Of a stretch of 64,000 bases of DNA, positions 19,547 through 27,742 are shown in pieces (position 1 is the first letter of the stretch; each line of letters begins with the position of its first letter). This stretch comes from Billgrantia endophytica (GTDB lineage Bacteria; Pseudomonadota; Gammaproteobacteria; Pseudomonadales; Halomonadaceae). Under the pieces are notes generated by a model. That model was given only the letters and a program-made list of their open reading frames with translations. It was not told where the DNA came from and made no database searches. The stretch is from positions 1 through 64,000 of the forward strand of contig NZ_PNRF01000050.1 of the NCBI RefSeq assembly GCF_002879615.1, in the 5' to 3' direction. Made by a program: the position numbers and the translations under genes.

Positions 19547-19987
19547 ATGAGCACACTCAATACGGAAGCCACATCGGTGGCCAACGGCAGCTTGCCGCGG
19601 CAACGCCGCACGTATTCCATCGGCGAACTGGCCCGCATGTTCGAGGTGACGCCACGCACCATCCGATTCTATGAGCAGGAAGGCCTGCTGGCTCCGGAAC
19701 GCCGCGGCCAGACCCGAATCTATCATGAGAAGGACCGCGTACGCCTGAAGCTGACCCTGCGCGGCAAACGGCTGGGCTTCTCATTGGCCGAGATCCGTGA
19801 AGTCATCGAAATGTACGACGCCATGCCCGACGGCAATGCGCGTCAGCTCAAGCGGCTCCTGGAAATCCTGGCGGACAAGCGTACCAACATGGAACGACAG
19901 CTCGAGGATATCCGTTTGATGCAGCGCGAGCTCGATGACGTCGAAGTGCGGGCTCGCGAGGTTCTGGCCCGGCTGGACCAGGACTGA
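19547..19987 (+). CDS. MerR family transcriptional regulator, LiuR-like
   Basis: The 146-residue protein has the winged helix-turn-helix YSIGELARMFEVTPRTIRFYEQEGLLAPERRGQTRIY at residues 23-59, then GFSLAEIREVIEMYD and a long dimerisation helix to the end. No metal-binding cysteines follow, which fits the LiuR branch that senses branched-chain or fatty acyl-CoA intermediates. The start follows AGGAAG. Position, divergent from the valine genes with an ACGTTAACGT operator between, supports control of both flanks. Confidence 0.9.
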   Translation: MSTLNTEATSVANGSLPRQRRTYSIGELARMFEVTPRTIRFYEQEGLLAPERRGQTRIYHEKDRVRLKLTLRGKRLGFSLAEIREVIEMYDAMPDGNARQLKRLLEILADKRTNMERQLEDIRLMQRELDDVEVRAREVLARLDQD

Positions 19988-20092
19988 CAACCGCGCGCCC
20001 TCGCTGTCAGGCCGCCGACCTGACTCAACCCTCGCGACAACCTTTGCGTCAACTCATGCAACGATACTTGCAACAACAAGACGGGTAACACC

Positions 20093-21793
20093 ATGACACG
20101 CCAACTTCAGAATCGCGTACAGAACAGCTATGTCAGTGGCATCAGCGATACCCCGCTCAAGGGGCAGACCATTGGCGACTGCTTTGACGAAACCGTTGCA
20201 CGCTTTCCGGACGGCGACGCCCTGCTGAGCCTTCACCAGGACCTTCGCTACACCTGGACAGAGCTGCAGCAGGCGGTCAACCAGGCGGCCCGCGCCATGC
20301 TGGCGATCGGAGTCAGGCGCGGCGACCGCGTGGGTATCTGGTCACCGAACTGTGCCGAGTGGACCATTACCCAGTTCGCCACCGCCAAGATCGGTGCCGT
20401 GCTGGTCAACATCAATCCCAGCTACCGAACCCATGAGCTGGAATACGCCTTGAAGCAGTCGGGTGCCTCTACGCTGGTGCTGCAGGGCAAGTTCAAAAGC
20501 TCCGACTATGTGGGTACCCTGGCGGAACTGGCACCCGAGCTGCGCGACGGCGCGCCCGGTACCTTCTCCTGTGCGACACTGCCCGAGCTGAAGCGGATCA
20601 TCTGCCTGGATGCCGACCTGGCCCTGACCGGCATGTTCAGCTGGCAGAGCATGCTGGCCCATGCCGATGAGGTATCGGAAGAACACCTGGCCGACATCCA
20701 GGCCACCCTGCAGTTCGACGATCCGATCAATATCCAGTACACATCCGGCACCACCGGCGCACCCAAGGGTGCCACGCTATCGCATCACAACATTCTCAAT
20801 AACGGCTTCTTCGTTGCCCGCACCATGGGGTTCACGGAAAAGGATCGTCTGGTGATTCCCGTTCCCCTCTACCACTGCTTCGGCATGGTGATGGGGAACC
20901 TGGGCTGCGTGACCCATGGTGCCACCATGATCTATCCGGGAGGTGGCTTCGAGCCGGAAGCCACCCTGAGAGCCGTCGCCGAGGAAAAGGCCACCGCGCT
21001 GTATGGCGTACCCACCATGTTCATCGCCGAGCTGGAGCACGCCAATTTTACGCAGTATGACCTTTCCACGCTGCGCACGGGGATCATGGCCGGCTCCATC
21101 TGTCCCATCGAGGTGATGCGACAGGTCATCGACAAGATGAACATGGAAGACGTCACCATCTGCTACGGCATGACCGAGACCAGTCCGGTCAGCTTCCAGA
21201 CCCAGACCGACGCCCCGCTGGACAAGCGCGTGACCACCGTGGGCACGATCCATCCGCACCTGGAGGTCAAGCTGGTCAGCCCCGAGACCGGCGCCGTGGT
21301 GTCCCGTGGAGAGACCGGCGAGCTGTGCACCCGCGGCTACAGCGTGATGCTGGGATACTGGAACAATGAAGAGGCTACCGCCAAGTCCATCGACGGAGCC
21401 GGCTGGATGCACACCGGTGACCTGGCGACCATGGACGAGGAAGGCTATGTGGCCATCGTCGGCCGCATCAAGGACATGATCATCCGCGGTGGCGAGAACA
21501 TCTACCCGCGAGAGATCGAGGACTTCCTCTATACCCATCCCGCCATTTCCGACGTGCAGGTGATCGGTGTGCCCGACGAGAAGTACGGCGAGGAAGTGAT
21601 GGCCTGGGTCAAGCTCGGTGAAGGCCAGCAGATGAACGCCGACGAACTGAAGGAGTTCTGCAAGGGCAGGATCGCGCACTACAAGGTGCCGCGCTACGTG
21701 AAGTTCGTCGACGAATTCCCGATGACCGTCACCGGCAAGATCCAGAAATTCAAGATGCGCGAGGAAGCGACCCACGAGCTGGGCCTGGCCTGA
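20093..21793 (+). CDS. AMP-binding acyl-CoA synthetase
   Basis: The 566-residue adenylate-forming ligase activates a carboxylic acid to its CoA thioester with ATP. The P-loop YTSGTTGAPKGATLSH, YGMTETSPVSFQTQTD, GWMHTGDLATMDEEGY, IVGRIKDMIIRGGENIYPREIE and the catalytic Lys in VTGKIQKFKMR are intact. The sequence resembles medium/short-chain acyl-CoA synthetases (FadD3/LiuE-neighbour type). Its position after the LiuR-like regulator suggests branched-chain or medium-chain fatty acids, but the substrate cannot be read from the sequence. Confidence 0.92.
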   Translation: MTRQLQNRVQNSYVSGISDTPLKGQTIGDCFDETVARFPDGDALLSLHQDLRYTWTELQQAVNQAARAMLAIGVRRGDRVGIWSPNCAEWTITQFATAKIGAVLVNINPSYRTHELEYALKQSGASTLVLQGKFKSSDYVGTLAELAPELRDGAPGTFSCATLPELKRIICLDADLALTGMFSWQSMLAHADEVSEEHLADIQATLQFDDPINIQYTSGTTGAPKGATLSHHNILNNGFFVARTMGFTEKDRLVIPVPLYHCFGMVMGNLGCVTHGATMIYPGGGFEPEATLRAVAEEKATALYGVPTMFIAELEHANFTQYDLSTLRTGIMAGSICPIEVMRQVIDKMNMEDVTICYGMTETSPVSFQTQTDAPLDKRVTTVGTIHPHLEVKLVSPETGAVVSRGETGELCTRGYSVMLGYWNNEEATAKSIDGAGWMHTGDLATMDEEGYVAIVGRIKDMIIRGGENIYPREIEDFLYTHPAISDVQVIGVPDEKYGEEVMAWVKLGEGQQMNADELKEFCKGRIAHYKVPRYVKFVDEFPMTVTGKIQKFKMREEATHELGLA

Positions 21794-21824
21794 TACGGCC
21801 TGGCGACAGACGAAAAAAGCAGGC

Positions 21825-22235
21825 TGTCGGAGATAGCCTCAGCTCGCGACCGAGGGATTGCCCGCGTTAGCGATAGCCACCAACGACAGCGGCCTCCGCC
21901 AAGGCCGCCCGCGGCGCCAGTCGCGACGCGGAGCGGCGCTCCAACAGGGTGGGAAAAAACGATGTCGCGATGCGAAGTCGAGGCGTCGAACCGAGCGCTC
22001 CCACAGTGGTTTTTCTCTCCAAGGCAGACATGGGCCACCCTGTAGGAGGACGATTTATCGCACGACCGCGGGGTTGCCTTGCGTTGGTGATAACTGCCAG
22101 CACAGCGGCCTCCGCCGAGGCGCCTGCGGCACCAGTCGCGACGCGGAGCGGCGCTCCAACAGGGTGGGAAAAAACAAAAAATAATGTCGCGACGCAGAGT
22201 CGAGACGTCAAACCGGGTGCTCCAACAGGGGGGCT
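21825..22235. repeat. REP-like repeat cluster copy 3
   Basis: The roughly 450-base gap between the synthetase gene and hpt holds at least three copies of the dispersed repeat core CGGAGCGGCGCTCCAACAGG (about 21928 and 22145, with partial copies at 21985 and 22205), in the same style as the 15.8-kb tract. No gene is supported here. Confidence 0.8.
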
Positions 22236-22243
22236 TCTGTCTT

Positions 22244-22480
22244 TTATAGTCCTTTCGGCGCAAAGATCCCCGGCGCGTTGCGCCAGTATCCCTTGTAGTC
22301 CATACCGAAGCCAAAGACGTAACGGTCGACGACTTCCAGGCTGCAGTAGTCGGCGCGCAGACCAGGCACGGCCTTGCGATCGTGTCGCTTGTCCACCAGC
22401 ACGGCGGTGGAGAGACTCGCCGCTCCCGCCTCGCGGCAATAGGCCAGAATGGCCGCCAGGGTGGCGCCCTCGTCGAGGAT
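22244..22480 (-). pseudogene. hpt: Truncated hypoxanthine-guanine phosphoribosyltransferase (C-terminal part)
   Basis: Only about 79 codons match the family: the end of the PRPP-binding loop (ILDEGATLAAI), the hydrophobic strand AAVLVDK-like STAVLVDKR, and the conserved C-terminus FGFGMDYKGYWRNAPGIFA. Intact Hpt is about 180-185 residues, so the first 100 are missing. The motif should read (V)DDILDEG, but here the codons before Ile-Leu read Ala-Ile. Homology therefore stops at about 22,480, exactly where base composition changes. The open frame running on to 22549 uses sequence from the AT-rich element and is not native. Confidence 0.88.
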
Positions 22481-22490
22481 GATGGCAGAT
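22475..22490. other. Left junction of the AT-rich element with the chromosome
   Basis: The change from hpt coding sequence to unrelated AT-rich DNA can be placed within a few bases of 22,481, inside the hpt PRPP-binding motif. No direct repeat can be checked because the other end is outside the window. Confidence 0.75.
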
Positions 22491-22961
22491 AACATAGACA
22501 CCACCGCACTATACCCCTGCAATACGGGCTGAGACAATCCACCCCTCAATAACTAAAGGTTATATCAAACACCTTTTTCATTACCATATGAGAAGGTGAT
22601 TACCTCCCCTCTTCTGGTTCGCTGTCGCTCACTCGCTATTGAATAAGGGATTGAGAAGGAATGGTGTGGCTCTGTGCTGGCTTCTGCGGGGCTTTCTGGT
22701 GGTAGGTAGGGGTAAGACATAGGGTAAGCCATAAAACGGCTTACAGGGGGCTGTAGGCAATAAATAGCTATCTTCGTCGAAAAGTGGCTTCAATTTTTAC
22801 AATAAAGCATTCTATGAATAAATTTTATTATATGGCTTATTACTTTAACACTCTCTTTGTAAATAACTTATTCAACATCTAGTAAGTCATAAGAACAAAA
22901 TGTTTATATTGAACAATATATATATGTAGGTGTCTCTTAAACATGGCAAATGTTTACATAT
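22491..22961. other. Gene-free left end of the element
   Basis: This 470-base stretch has no supportable ORF. It contains one member of the dispersed GC-richer intergenic repeat family (about 22616-22770, with TAGGGTAAGCC and TGTAGGCAATAAA) followed by very AT-rich DNA up to the first promoter. Confidence 0.6.
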
Positions 22962-22972
22962 TGTGATATAAT
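22962..22972 (+). promoter_or_regulatory. Promoter core TGTGATATAAT of the dotA/traY-like gene
   Basis: TATAAT is preceded by TGTGA, and the leader then runs AACAATAATAATT and AAAAAGGAG to the start codon. The same core and leader recur in front of many genes of the element. Confidence 0.75.
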
Positions 22973-23013
22973 GATACAGGTTAACAATAATAATTAAAAA
23001 GGAGAAATTATTT

Positions 23014-25452
23014 ATGGATGAAAATAATAGCCCTGGATTAGGGGGTGGGATATCTGGCGATATCTTTGGCACACCAACCGGTGCTGCTTGGGATATGGCG
23101 AAAGTTATATGGGGGGATTGGTTAGAGCTAATCTTTGAAAGCGGTGGTTCTGGTAATATCACAATGATGGTAGAAGTAGCGGGTTATGTTAATTTCCTCG
23201 CTTATCTTTTAATCGTTGTTATAATGGCTTATGTAATGATTGCAGCAGTCATCAAAACAGCATCGGAAGGTAAGATAATGGGTAATGGTTGGTCAACTGT
23301 ATGGCTACCATTAAGAACATTCCTTGCCTGTTTTTTAATATTCCCTGTGGGGGTAGGTCAAGCATCAACAATATCCTCAATACAAGTAAGTGTTGCTTGG
23401 TTAGGCATGGTGGGCAGTAATGCAGCAGATAGAGTAGCCACGTTTGTCGTCCACAATCTTTCAAGGCGAATCAATCAAGTAAATCCCCAAATAGCAGGTT
23501 TTAAAGCTATGAAGGATATGACTCAAAATGGTGTATGTGCATTTGCTCTAGAAAGAGCAGACCCGACTGGAAACGGTAATACCATTGAACTTACTGGCAT
23601 TGTGCCGTCAGATAGTTTCTTTGGTGGATACGATACATTACCTCTAAATCAAGCATTAGCTGGATACGATAGAGTAGATATCGGAAGAAATCGTGCTTGT
23701 GGCTCTATTAGGGTTAAAAGTAATAACGAAGAACTACGAAGAGAGTTGATGGCAAAAAACCTTGAATACCAGAATAGAGTTTTTCACGAAGTTGTAATAC
23801 CTCTTGTTGCCAGCAATAGTGATAATAGCTCTTCACCATATGATTATGGTGCTGGATATAAAGCATATGCATCAGCATTGGAAGGTTATGACTCAACGTA
23901 TGATAACTCCAATTCTACAAGAGAACGATTTTATAATGTTGTTAGTAAACAATTAGAACTCGTTGATACCTATAGAGTAGATATTGCTGAAATTGTAGCT
24001 GGACACATGGAGTCTGATAAAGAATTAGTGACCTTCGAGCATGATTCTGGTGGAAATATTTTAGCTCGAATCAATGTCGATGCATATAATGATCTTGGGT
24101 GGGCTTATTTAGGTGGTTATTATTCTGTTATTTCATCATCCATGAGAGGAATTAACGATTTAAGCAAGGTGGCATCTGAAGCAACTTCATCTAATAACAA
24201 TGTTGATGGTTGTAGAATGCTTAACCAAAGACGAACTACAGAAAGATCTTGGAGTAGACAAACTCAAGATCAAGAAGAGGATTGTTTATTCAATGATATA
24301 TTTGCAGTTACAGAGATACTTTCTTCTGGGTTTGATAGAACCATATCTGATAGAAGCCTACAAGGAAGTGATAATTTTCAAGATTCAGTGTATTCAATAT
24401 GCACAGGAACTAGAAATTGTAATCCTGAAGAGTTAGAAAATGTAGTTGCGAGATCTGTATCTAGCAGTTTTATGATAAACACTGATGGTTCTCAAGATGG
24501 GGTAGCCACTTCTGCCGCAATAACAAGTCTTAGAATATTAGGTTTTGGTGGCAATGTAAGGGATAACCTAGGCTTTACTGAAATAGCCGATGGAGTTGAT
24601 AGTAATGGTTATCAAGGCGGAGCTTTCTTGTTACCTGACCCGATTGCTACAACAATGAACTTAGGTATTAACATTGTTTACATTAAAACCATATGGGATA
24701 CAGCTAAGGTCATACTAGAAGGAATAGCTGTAGGAATTAAAAATGCAGGTGGTGCATTACCAATTGCTTCTGGTGTGGCAGCAGGATTAGGAACTGTGGC
24801 ACTAGGCTTTATGGCACACGTTGATAAGCTATTAACACTTGTATTTGTTCCTGGTCTAGGTATGGCTTATGGAATACCATTGCTACCAACGTTAATATGG
24901 GCAATGGCATTCTTAAGCTGGTTACTAATGTATTCTGAGGCTATATTTACCTCACCTCTGGCGGTCACATTGATGGCAACACCAGAAGGTGAAGGTATAG
25001 CTGGTGCTAGAATGGAAAGGAAAATAGCACTATTGGCAGCATTGATATTAAAGCCTGTATTCTTGGTTATCGGTTTATTGTTATCAATGGTAATGCTTTC
25101 AGTCGGCTTTGTTTTCTTGAATCAGATATTCTGGATGGCTGCCGATAGCACGTTTGGAAGCAATCTACTAGCTATTGGTATGCTAATAACCACTTGGTTT
25201 ACAATAATAACTGTTTTTATGCACAACATATTTAAGATTATTATGACTTTCCCTGATGATGCATTAGAGTGGTTCCTAGGTGGTCTAACTAGAACCTTTG
25301 GCAATAATTTTGATGGCAATACCATGGATAAGTTCGAGCAATCAGGAAGAAGCCACATAGACAACCCTGCTGATACAATAGGCAAGTCTGTTGGAATATT
25401 CGGACAGAAAGCTGGTGGTAAAATTGGAGCTAAGCTCAGTAAAGGTAAATAA
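23014..25452 (+). CDS. DotA/TraY family type IVB secretion membrane protein
   Basis: The 812-residue polytopic inner-membrane protein has the family pattern: a hydrophobic segment after AGYVNFLAYLLIVVIMAY, then NGWSTVWLPLRTFLACFLIFPVG, a large hydrophilic periplasmic loop with paired Cys (about residues 170-540), and a cluster of membrane segments (about 545-745) ending in a polar tail. DotA and TraY belong to type IVB (Dot/Icm, IncI) transfer machines. No other T4BSS gene is visible in the window, so its task here is open; it may work with a helper plasmid or with genes beyond the window. AAGGAG precedes the start. Codon use is AT-rich like its neighbours. Confidence 0.85.
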   Translation: MDENNSPGLGGGISGDIFGTPTGAAWDMAKVIWGDWLELIFESGGSGNITMMVEVAGYVNFLAYLLIVVIMAYVMIAAVIKTASEGKIMGNGWSTVWLPLRTFLACFLIFPVGVGQASTISSIQVSVAWLGMVGSNAADRVATFVVHNLSRRINQVNPQIAGFKAMKDMTQNGVCAFALERADPTGNGNTIELTGIVPSDSFFGGYDTLPLNQALAGYDRVDIGRNRACGSIRVKSNNEELRRELMAKNLEYQNRVFHEVVIPLVASNSDNSSSPYDYGAGYKAYASALEGYDSTYDNSNSTRERFYNVVSKQLELVDTYRVDIAEIVAGHMESDKELVTFEHDSGGNILARINVDAYNDLGWAYLGGYYSVISSSMRGINDLSKVASEATSSNNNVDGCRMLNQRRTTERSWSRQTQDQEEDCLFNDIFAVTEILSSGFDRTISDRSLQGSDNFQDSVYSICTGTRNCNPEELENVVARSVSSSFMINTDGSQDGVATSAAITSLRILGFGGNVRDNLGFTEIADGVDSNGYQGGAFLLPDPIATTMNLGINIVYIKTIWDTAKVILEGIAVGIKNAGGALPIASGVAAGLGTVALGFMAHVDKLLTLVFVPGLGMAYGIPLLPTLIWAMAFLSWLLMYSEAIFTSPLAVTLMATPEGEGIAGARMERKIALLAALILKPVFLVIGLLLSMVMLSVGFVFLNQIFWMAADSTFGSNLLAIGMLITTWFTIITVFMHNIFKIIMTFPDDALEWFLGGLTRTFGNNFDGNTMDKFEQSGRSHIDNPADTIGKSVGIFGQKAGGKIGAKLSKGK

Positions 25453-25492
25453 AAAGGTCGGCAACCAATGGTTGCCACCTATTAAGGTATAA

Positions 25493-25522
25493 AAAAGCCC
25501 GCTTTTATAGCGGGCTTTTCTA
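25493..25522 (+). terminator. Terminator after the dotA/traY-like gene
   Basis: AAAAGCCCGCT and AGCGGGCTTTT form a stem with a T-rich end. The same GCCCGC hairpin style ends many units of the element. Confidence 0.9.
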
Positions 25523-25604
25523 TGAGCATCGTTTACAACCAGTTAATTACCAGTGCTCGACTAAATACTAACTAAAAAAGTTATATTTTTTAAATTTAAG
25601 GGGC

Positions 25605-25643
25605 TGCATAGCATAACTACCAATGCTATTATTTAAACATTGG
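25605..25643 (+). promoter_or_regulatory. Leader hairpins before the first mvaT-like gene
   Basis: CCAATG (25620) pairs with CATTGG (25638) around a 12-base loop. The overlapping pair ATAGCAT / ATGCTAT upstream would exclude it, so two alternative folds are possible. A related stem sits at the same place before the second mvaT-like gene. Confidence 0.5.
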
Positions 25644-25683
25644 AAGCAAACACAAACACCAAAAAAGAAAGAAGGAAACTACT

Positions 25684-26226
25684 ATGTCTATGCTTATTTC
25701 TTACATCAAGAAAGAACAACTGCTTAAGCAACTCGAAGGCGAACTTCTCTCTATGAAAGAGAATAGCGAGATTCAAAAGGATCTTGAATTCAAAGACAAG
25801 CTTGAAGCCCTGATGGCTGAATATGGTGTGGATCAAGCCTTTGTCCTCAAAGTGGTGGCTCCCGAAGCTTATAGCGAAGATGGCAAGACAAAGAAAACTC
25901 GCAAGCCTCGCAAGCTCAAGGTTTATCACAATCCACACACTGGCGAAGTGGTAGAAACCAAGGGTATGAATCATCGTGTCCTGAAGCTCTGGAAAAAAGA
26001 ACACGGTGGCGATACGGTAGAAGGCTGGGTGGTAGACGACACCAAAGAAGTTGCTCCTGAAGTGGCTCCTGCCCCTGAAGAACCCAAGGCTGAAGTCAAG
26101 AAGGAAGCCTCCAAAAAGCCTGCTAAACGGGAGACAAAGCGAGAACTGCCAGTAGGCATGAAGCCAAAGCCTAAAGGTCATAAGCCGAAGTTTCAGTTTG
26201 CTCCTTCTGCTAAAGCCAACCGTTGA
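25684..26226 (+). CDS. MvaT/TurB-type H-NS-like xenogeneic silencer, paralog 1
   Basis: The 180-residue protein has the MvaT layout. Residues 1-60 form the coiled-coil oligomerisation region (YIKKEQLLKQLEGELLSM, then KDLEFKDKLEALMAEYG). Residues 72-116 form the DNA-binding domain: KTRKPRKLKVYHNPHTGEVVE and then KGMNHRVLKLWKKEHG. The AT-pincer, normally GGN, reads GMN at 94-96. Beyond it is a Pro/Lys/Glu-rich tail of about 60 residues absent from Pseudomonas MvaT (124 residues). These proteins coat AT-rich foreign DNA and silence it. It is monocistronic, with its own leader and terminator. Confidence 0.88.
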   Translation: MSMLISYIKKEQLLKQLEGELLSMKENSEIQKDLEFKDKLEALMAEYGVDQAFVLKVVAPEAYSEDGKTKKTRKPRKLKVYHNPHTGEVVETKGMNHRVLKLWKKEHGGDTVEGWVVDDTKEVAPEVAPAPEEPKAEVKKEASKKPAKRETKRELPVGMKPKPKGHKPKFQFAPSAKANR

Positions 26227-26243
26227 GAGCAACAAGGTAGCAA

Positions 26244-26272
26244 AAGCCCGCCATTGTGCGGGCTTTCTTATG
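26244..26272 (+). terminator. Terminator after mvaT-like gene 1
   Basis: AAAAGCCCGC / GCGGGCTTTC stem with a T-rich end. The 300 bases that follow contain the leader of the second mvaT-like gene and no supportable ORF. Confidence 0.85.
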
Positions 26273-26497
26273 TCCTGCCCTACCCCTCTCCCCTATCACT
26301 AAACTGATAAACGTATATATTTTACAAAAAACGATTCCGCTTAATGGAAAGCTTGGACTTTTATTAGGATGCTTATTGTTATCAATAGCTGGTGTTAATA
26401 TTTGGAACTTTAGCCCCGCAGTAAACGATAGATAAACCTATTATGTAAGGCTACATATAAAGCGGAAGAAAAAAGTTGTAAAAAAGTTCTTAAAGAA

Positions 26498-26539
26498 GTT
26501 GCATGGCTAGTTCCACGATGCTAATATTTTAATCGTTGG
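26498..26539 (+). promoter_or_regulatory. Leader hairpin before the second mvaT-like gene
   Basis: CCACGAT (26513) pairs with ATCGTTGG (26532) with one bulge and a 12-base loop. The stem differs in sequence from the one at 25620 but keeps position and loop size, and both follow a GCATRGC word, so the leaders look homologous with compensating changes. Confidence 0.5.
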
Positions 26540-26572
26540 CACTTAATTTACTAAATCAAGAAGGAAAGCAGA

Positions 26573-27079
26573 ATGTCTTCACTTATCAATACGTATGCTC
26601 AGAAAGAACAAATGCTCAAGCAACTTCAGCAAGAACTTCTTGAGCTTGAAAACAATGATAACCTGAAGAAAGAGCTTGAGTTTAAAGAACAGCTTGAAAT
26701 GCTCATGAAAGAGTATGGCAAGTCTGCAAGTGAAGTGAAAGAGTTGCTCTTCCCGAATGCTGAGCCTGAGTCAAAGAAAAAATCCACTCGTAAGCCTCGC
26801 AAGCTGAAAATCTACAAGAACCCTATTACTGGTGAAGTAGTAGAAACAAGAGGCGGAAACCAAAAGCAGTTGAAAATTTGGAAGGATGAACACGGTGATG
26901 AAGTGGTTGAAGGATGGCTCATTAACGATGATGCCGACAACCAAGAAACTCCCGATGTAACCCCTCCTATTGACGGCAAGGAAGAAAACAAGTCTGAAGA
27001 AAAATCTGAGCCTAAGTCTAAAGGCCAGAAGAAGGAAGAAAAGACTGAAGGTAAAGGCAAGGATAAGGCTGAAGCCTAA
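26573..27079 (+). CDS. MvaT/TurB-type H-NS-like xenogeneic silencer, paralog 2
   Basis: The 168-residue paralog has the same coiled-coil start (YAQKEQMLKQLQQELLELEN) and DNA-binding domain STRKPRKLKIYKNPITGEVV, then TRGGNQKQLKIWKDEHG. The AT-pincer GGN at 94-96 is canonical here. The extra C-terminal tail (about 50 residues) is Lys/Glu-rich and differs from paralog 1. The two genes are tandem, about 350 bases apart, with similar leaders, so they probably arose by duplication. Silencing of AT-rich DNA, perhaps as mixed oligomers with paralog 1 or host MvaT, is inferred. Confidence 0.88.
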   Translation: MSSLINTYAQKEQMLKQLQQELLELENNDNLKKELEFKEQLEMLMKEYGKSASEVKELLFPNAEPESKKKSTRKPRKLKIYKNPITGEVVETRGGNQKQLKIWKDEHGDEVVEGWLINDDADNQETPDVTPPIDGKEENKSEEKSEPKSKGQKKEEKTEGKGKDKAEA

Positions 27080-27097
27080 CCCCCTTCTTGAGGCAAT

Positions 27098-27124
27098 GAA
27101 AAGCCCGCTTTTAGGCGGGCTTTA
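27098..27124 (+). terminator. Terminator after mvaT-like gene 2
   Basis: AAAAGCCCGCTTTTAGGCGG folds into a GCCCGC/GCGGGC stem followed by TTTAT. Confidence 0.85.
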
Positions 27125-27149
27125 TAGTATCTGGTAGGTATGCATCAAT

Positions 27150-27623
27150 TTACCATCCAAAGCTTCCCTGTGTCCTTCCTCCTGCGATGTTGGGGTTAGC
27201 ATTAACACGATACTGTGAAGGGAGTTGAGGTATCATACTGTTGCAGAAATCAATTGCCTCCAATCCCTTCTCTTCCATGTGTTTATCGTTTGGGTGCAAC
27301 TGCCCTCTTGAAACCATATATAACCTGCCATACCTGCTGATATCGCTTAGAGCCTTGTAGATGTATGGGTTGTGCTGTGGATGGTCGTCAGGGGCATATT
27401 TAGCCCAATCTAAGCACTTACTAACTCCTGCTCTTTGGCTCATTGCTTCTATCCCTTCCATCATTCTATTGACGTTGTATCTATTTTTGTTTTGCTTAAC
27501 TTGCATTGCATTTTGCCTCAACTCGTTATCAGTTAAGTCGCCTGCCATAGATTGAGCTTGTGCCGTGCTAGAAACCCCTAATGCTAGTGCAAGGGCAATT
27601 GAGAGCTTTATCTTCAATAACAT
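27150..27623 (-). CDS. Small exported protein of unknown function
   Basis: The 157-residue product has a clear signal peptide (residues 1-24, IALALALGVSSTAQAQ) and a mature part of about 133 residues. That part has two Cys (VSKCLDWAKYAPDD and AIDFCNSMIP) that could form a periplasmic disulfide. No family is recognised. AAAGGAG precedes the start, and a TATGATATAAT promoter core lies at 27660-27670. It is convergent with mvaT-like gene 2 and monocistronic. Confidence 0.7.
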   Translation of the reverse strand: MLLKIKLSIALALALGVSSTAQAQSMAGDLTDNELRQNAMQVKQNKNRYNVNRMMEGIEAMSQRAGVSKCLDWAKYAPDDHPQHNPYIYKALSDISRYGRLYMVSRGQLHPNDKHMEEKGLEAIDFCNSMIPQLPSQYRVNANPNIAGGRTQGSFGW

Positions 27624-27698
27624 TGTGTTCTCCTTTTTTTAATTGTAGTCATATGACCTATTATATCATAAATTCGGGCTTTTTGGTTGATAGGGATA

Positions 27699-27723
27699 AA
27701 AAGCCCCGCACAAAGCGGGGCTA
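27699..27723 (-). terminator. Terminator after the 621-residue secreted protein gene
   Basis: On the minus strand AGCCCCGCTTTGTGCGGGGC forms a 7-bp stem followed by TTTTTA. Confidence 0.9.
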
Positions 27724-27742
27724 GGTGAATTTACTTCCAAGA

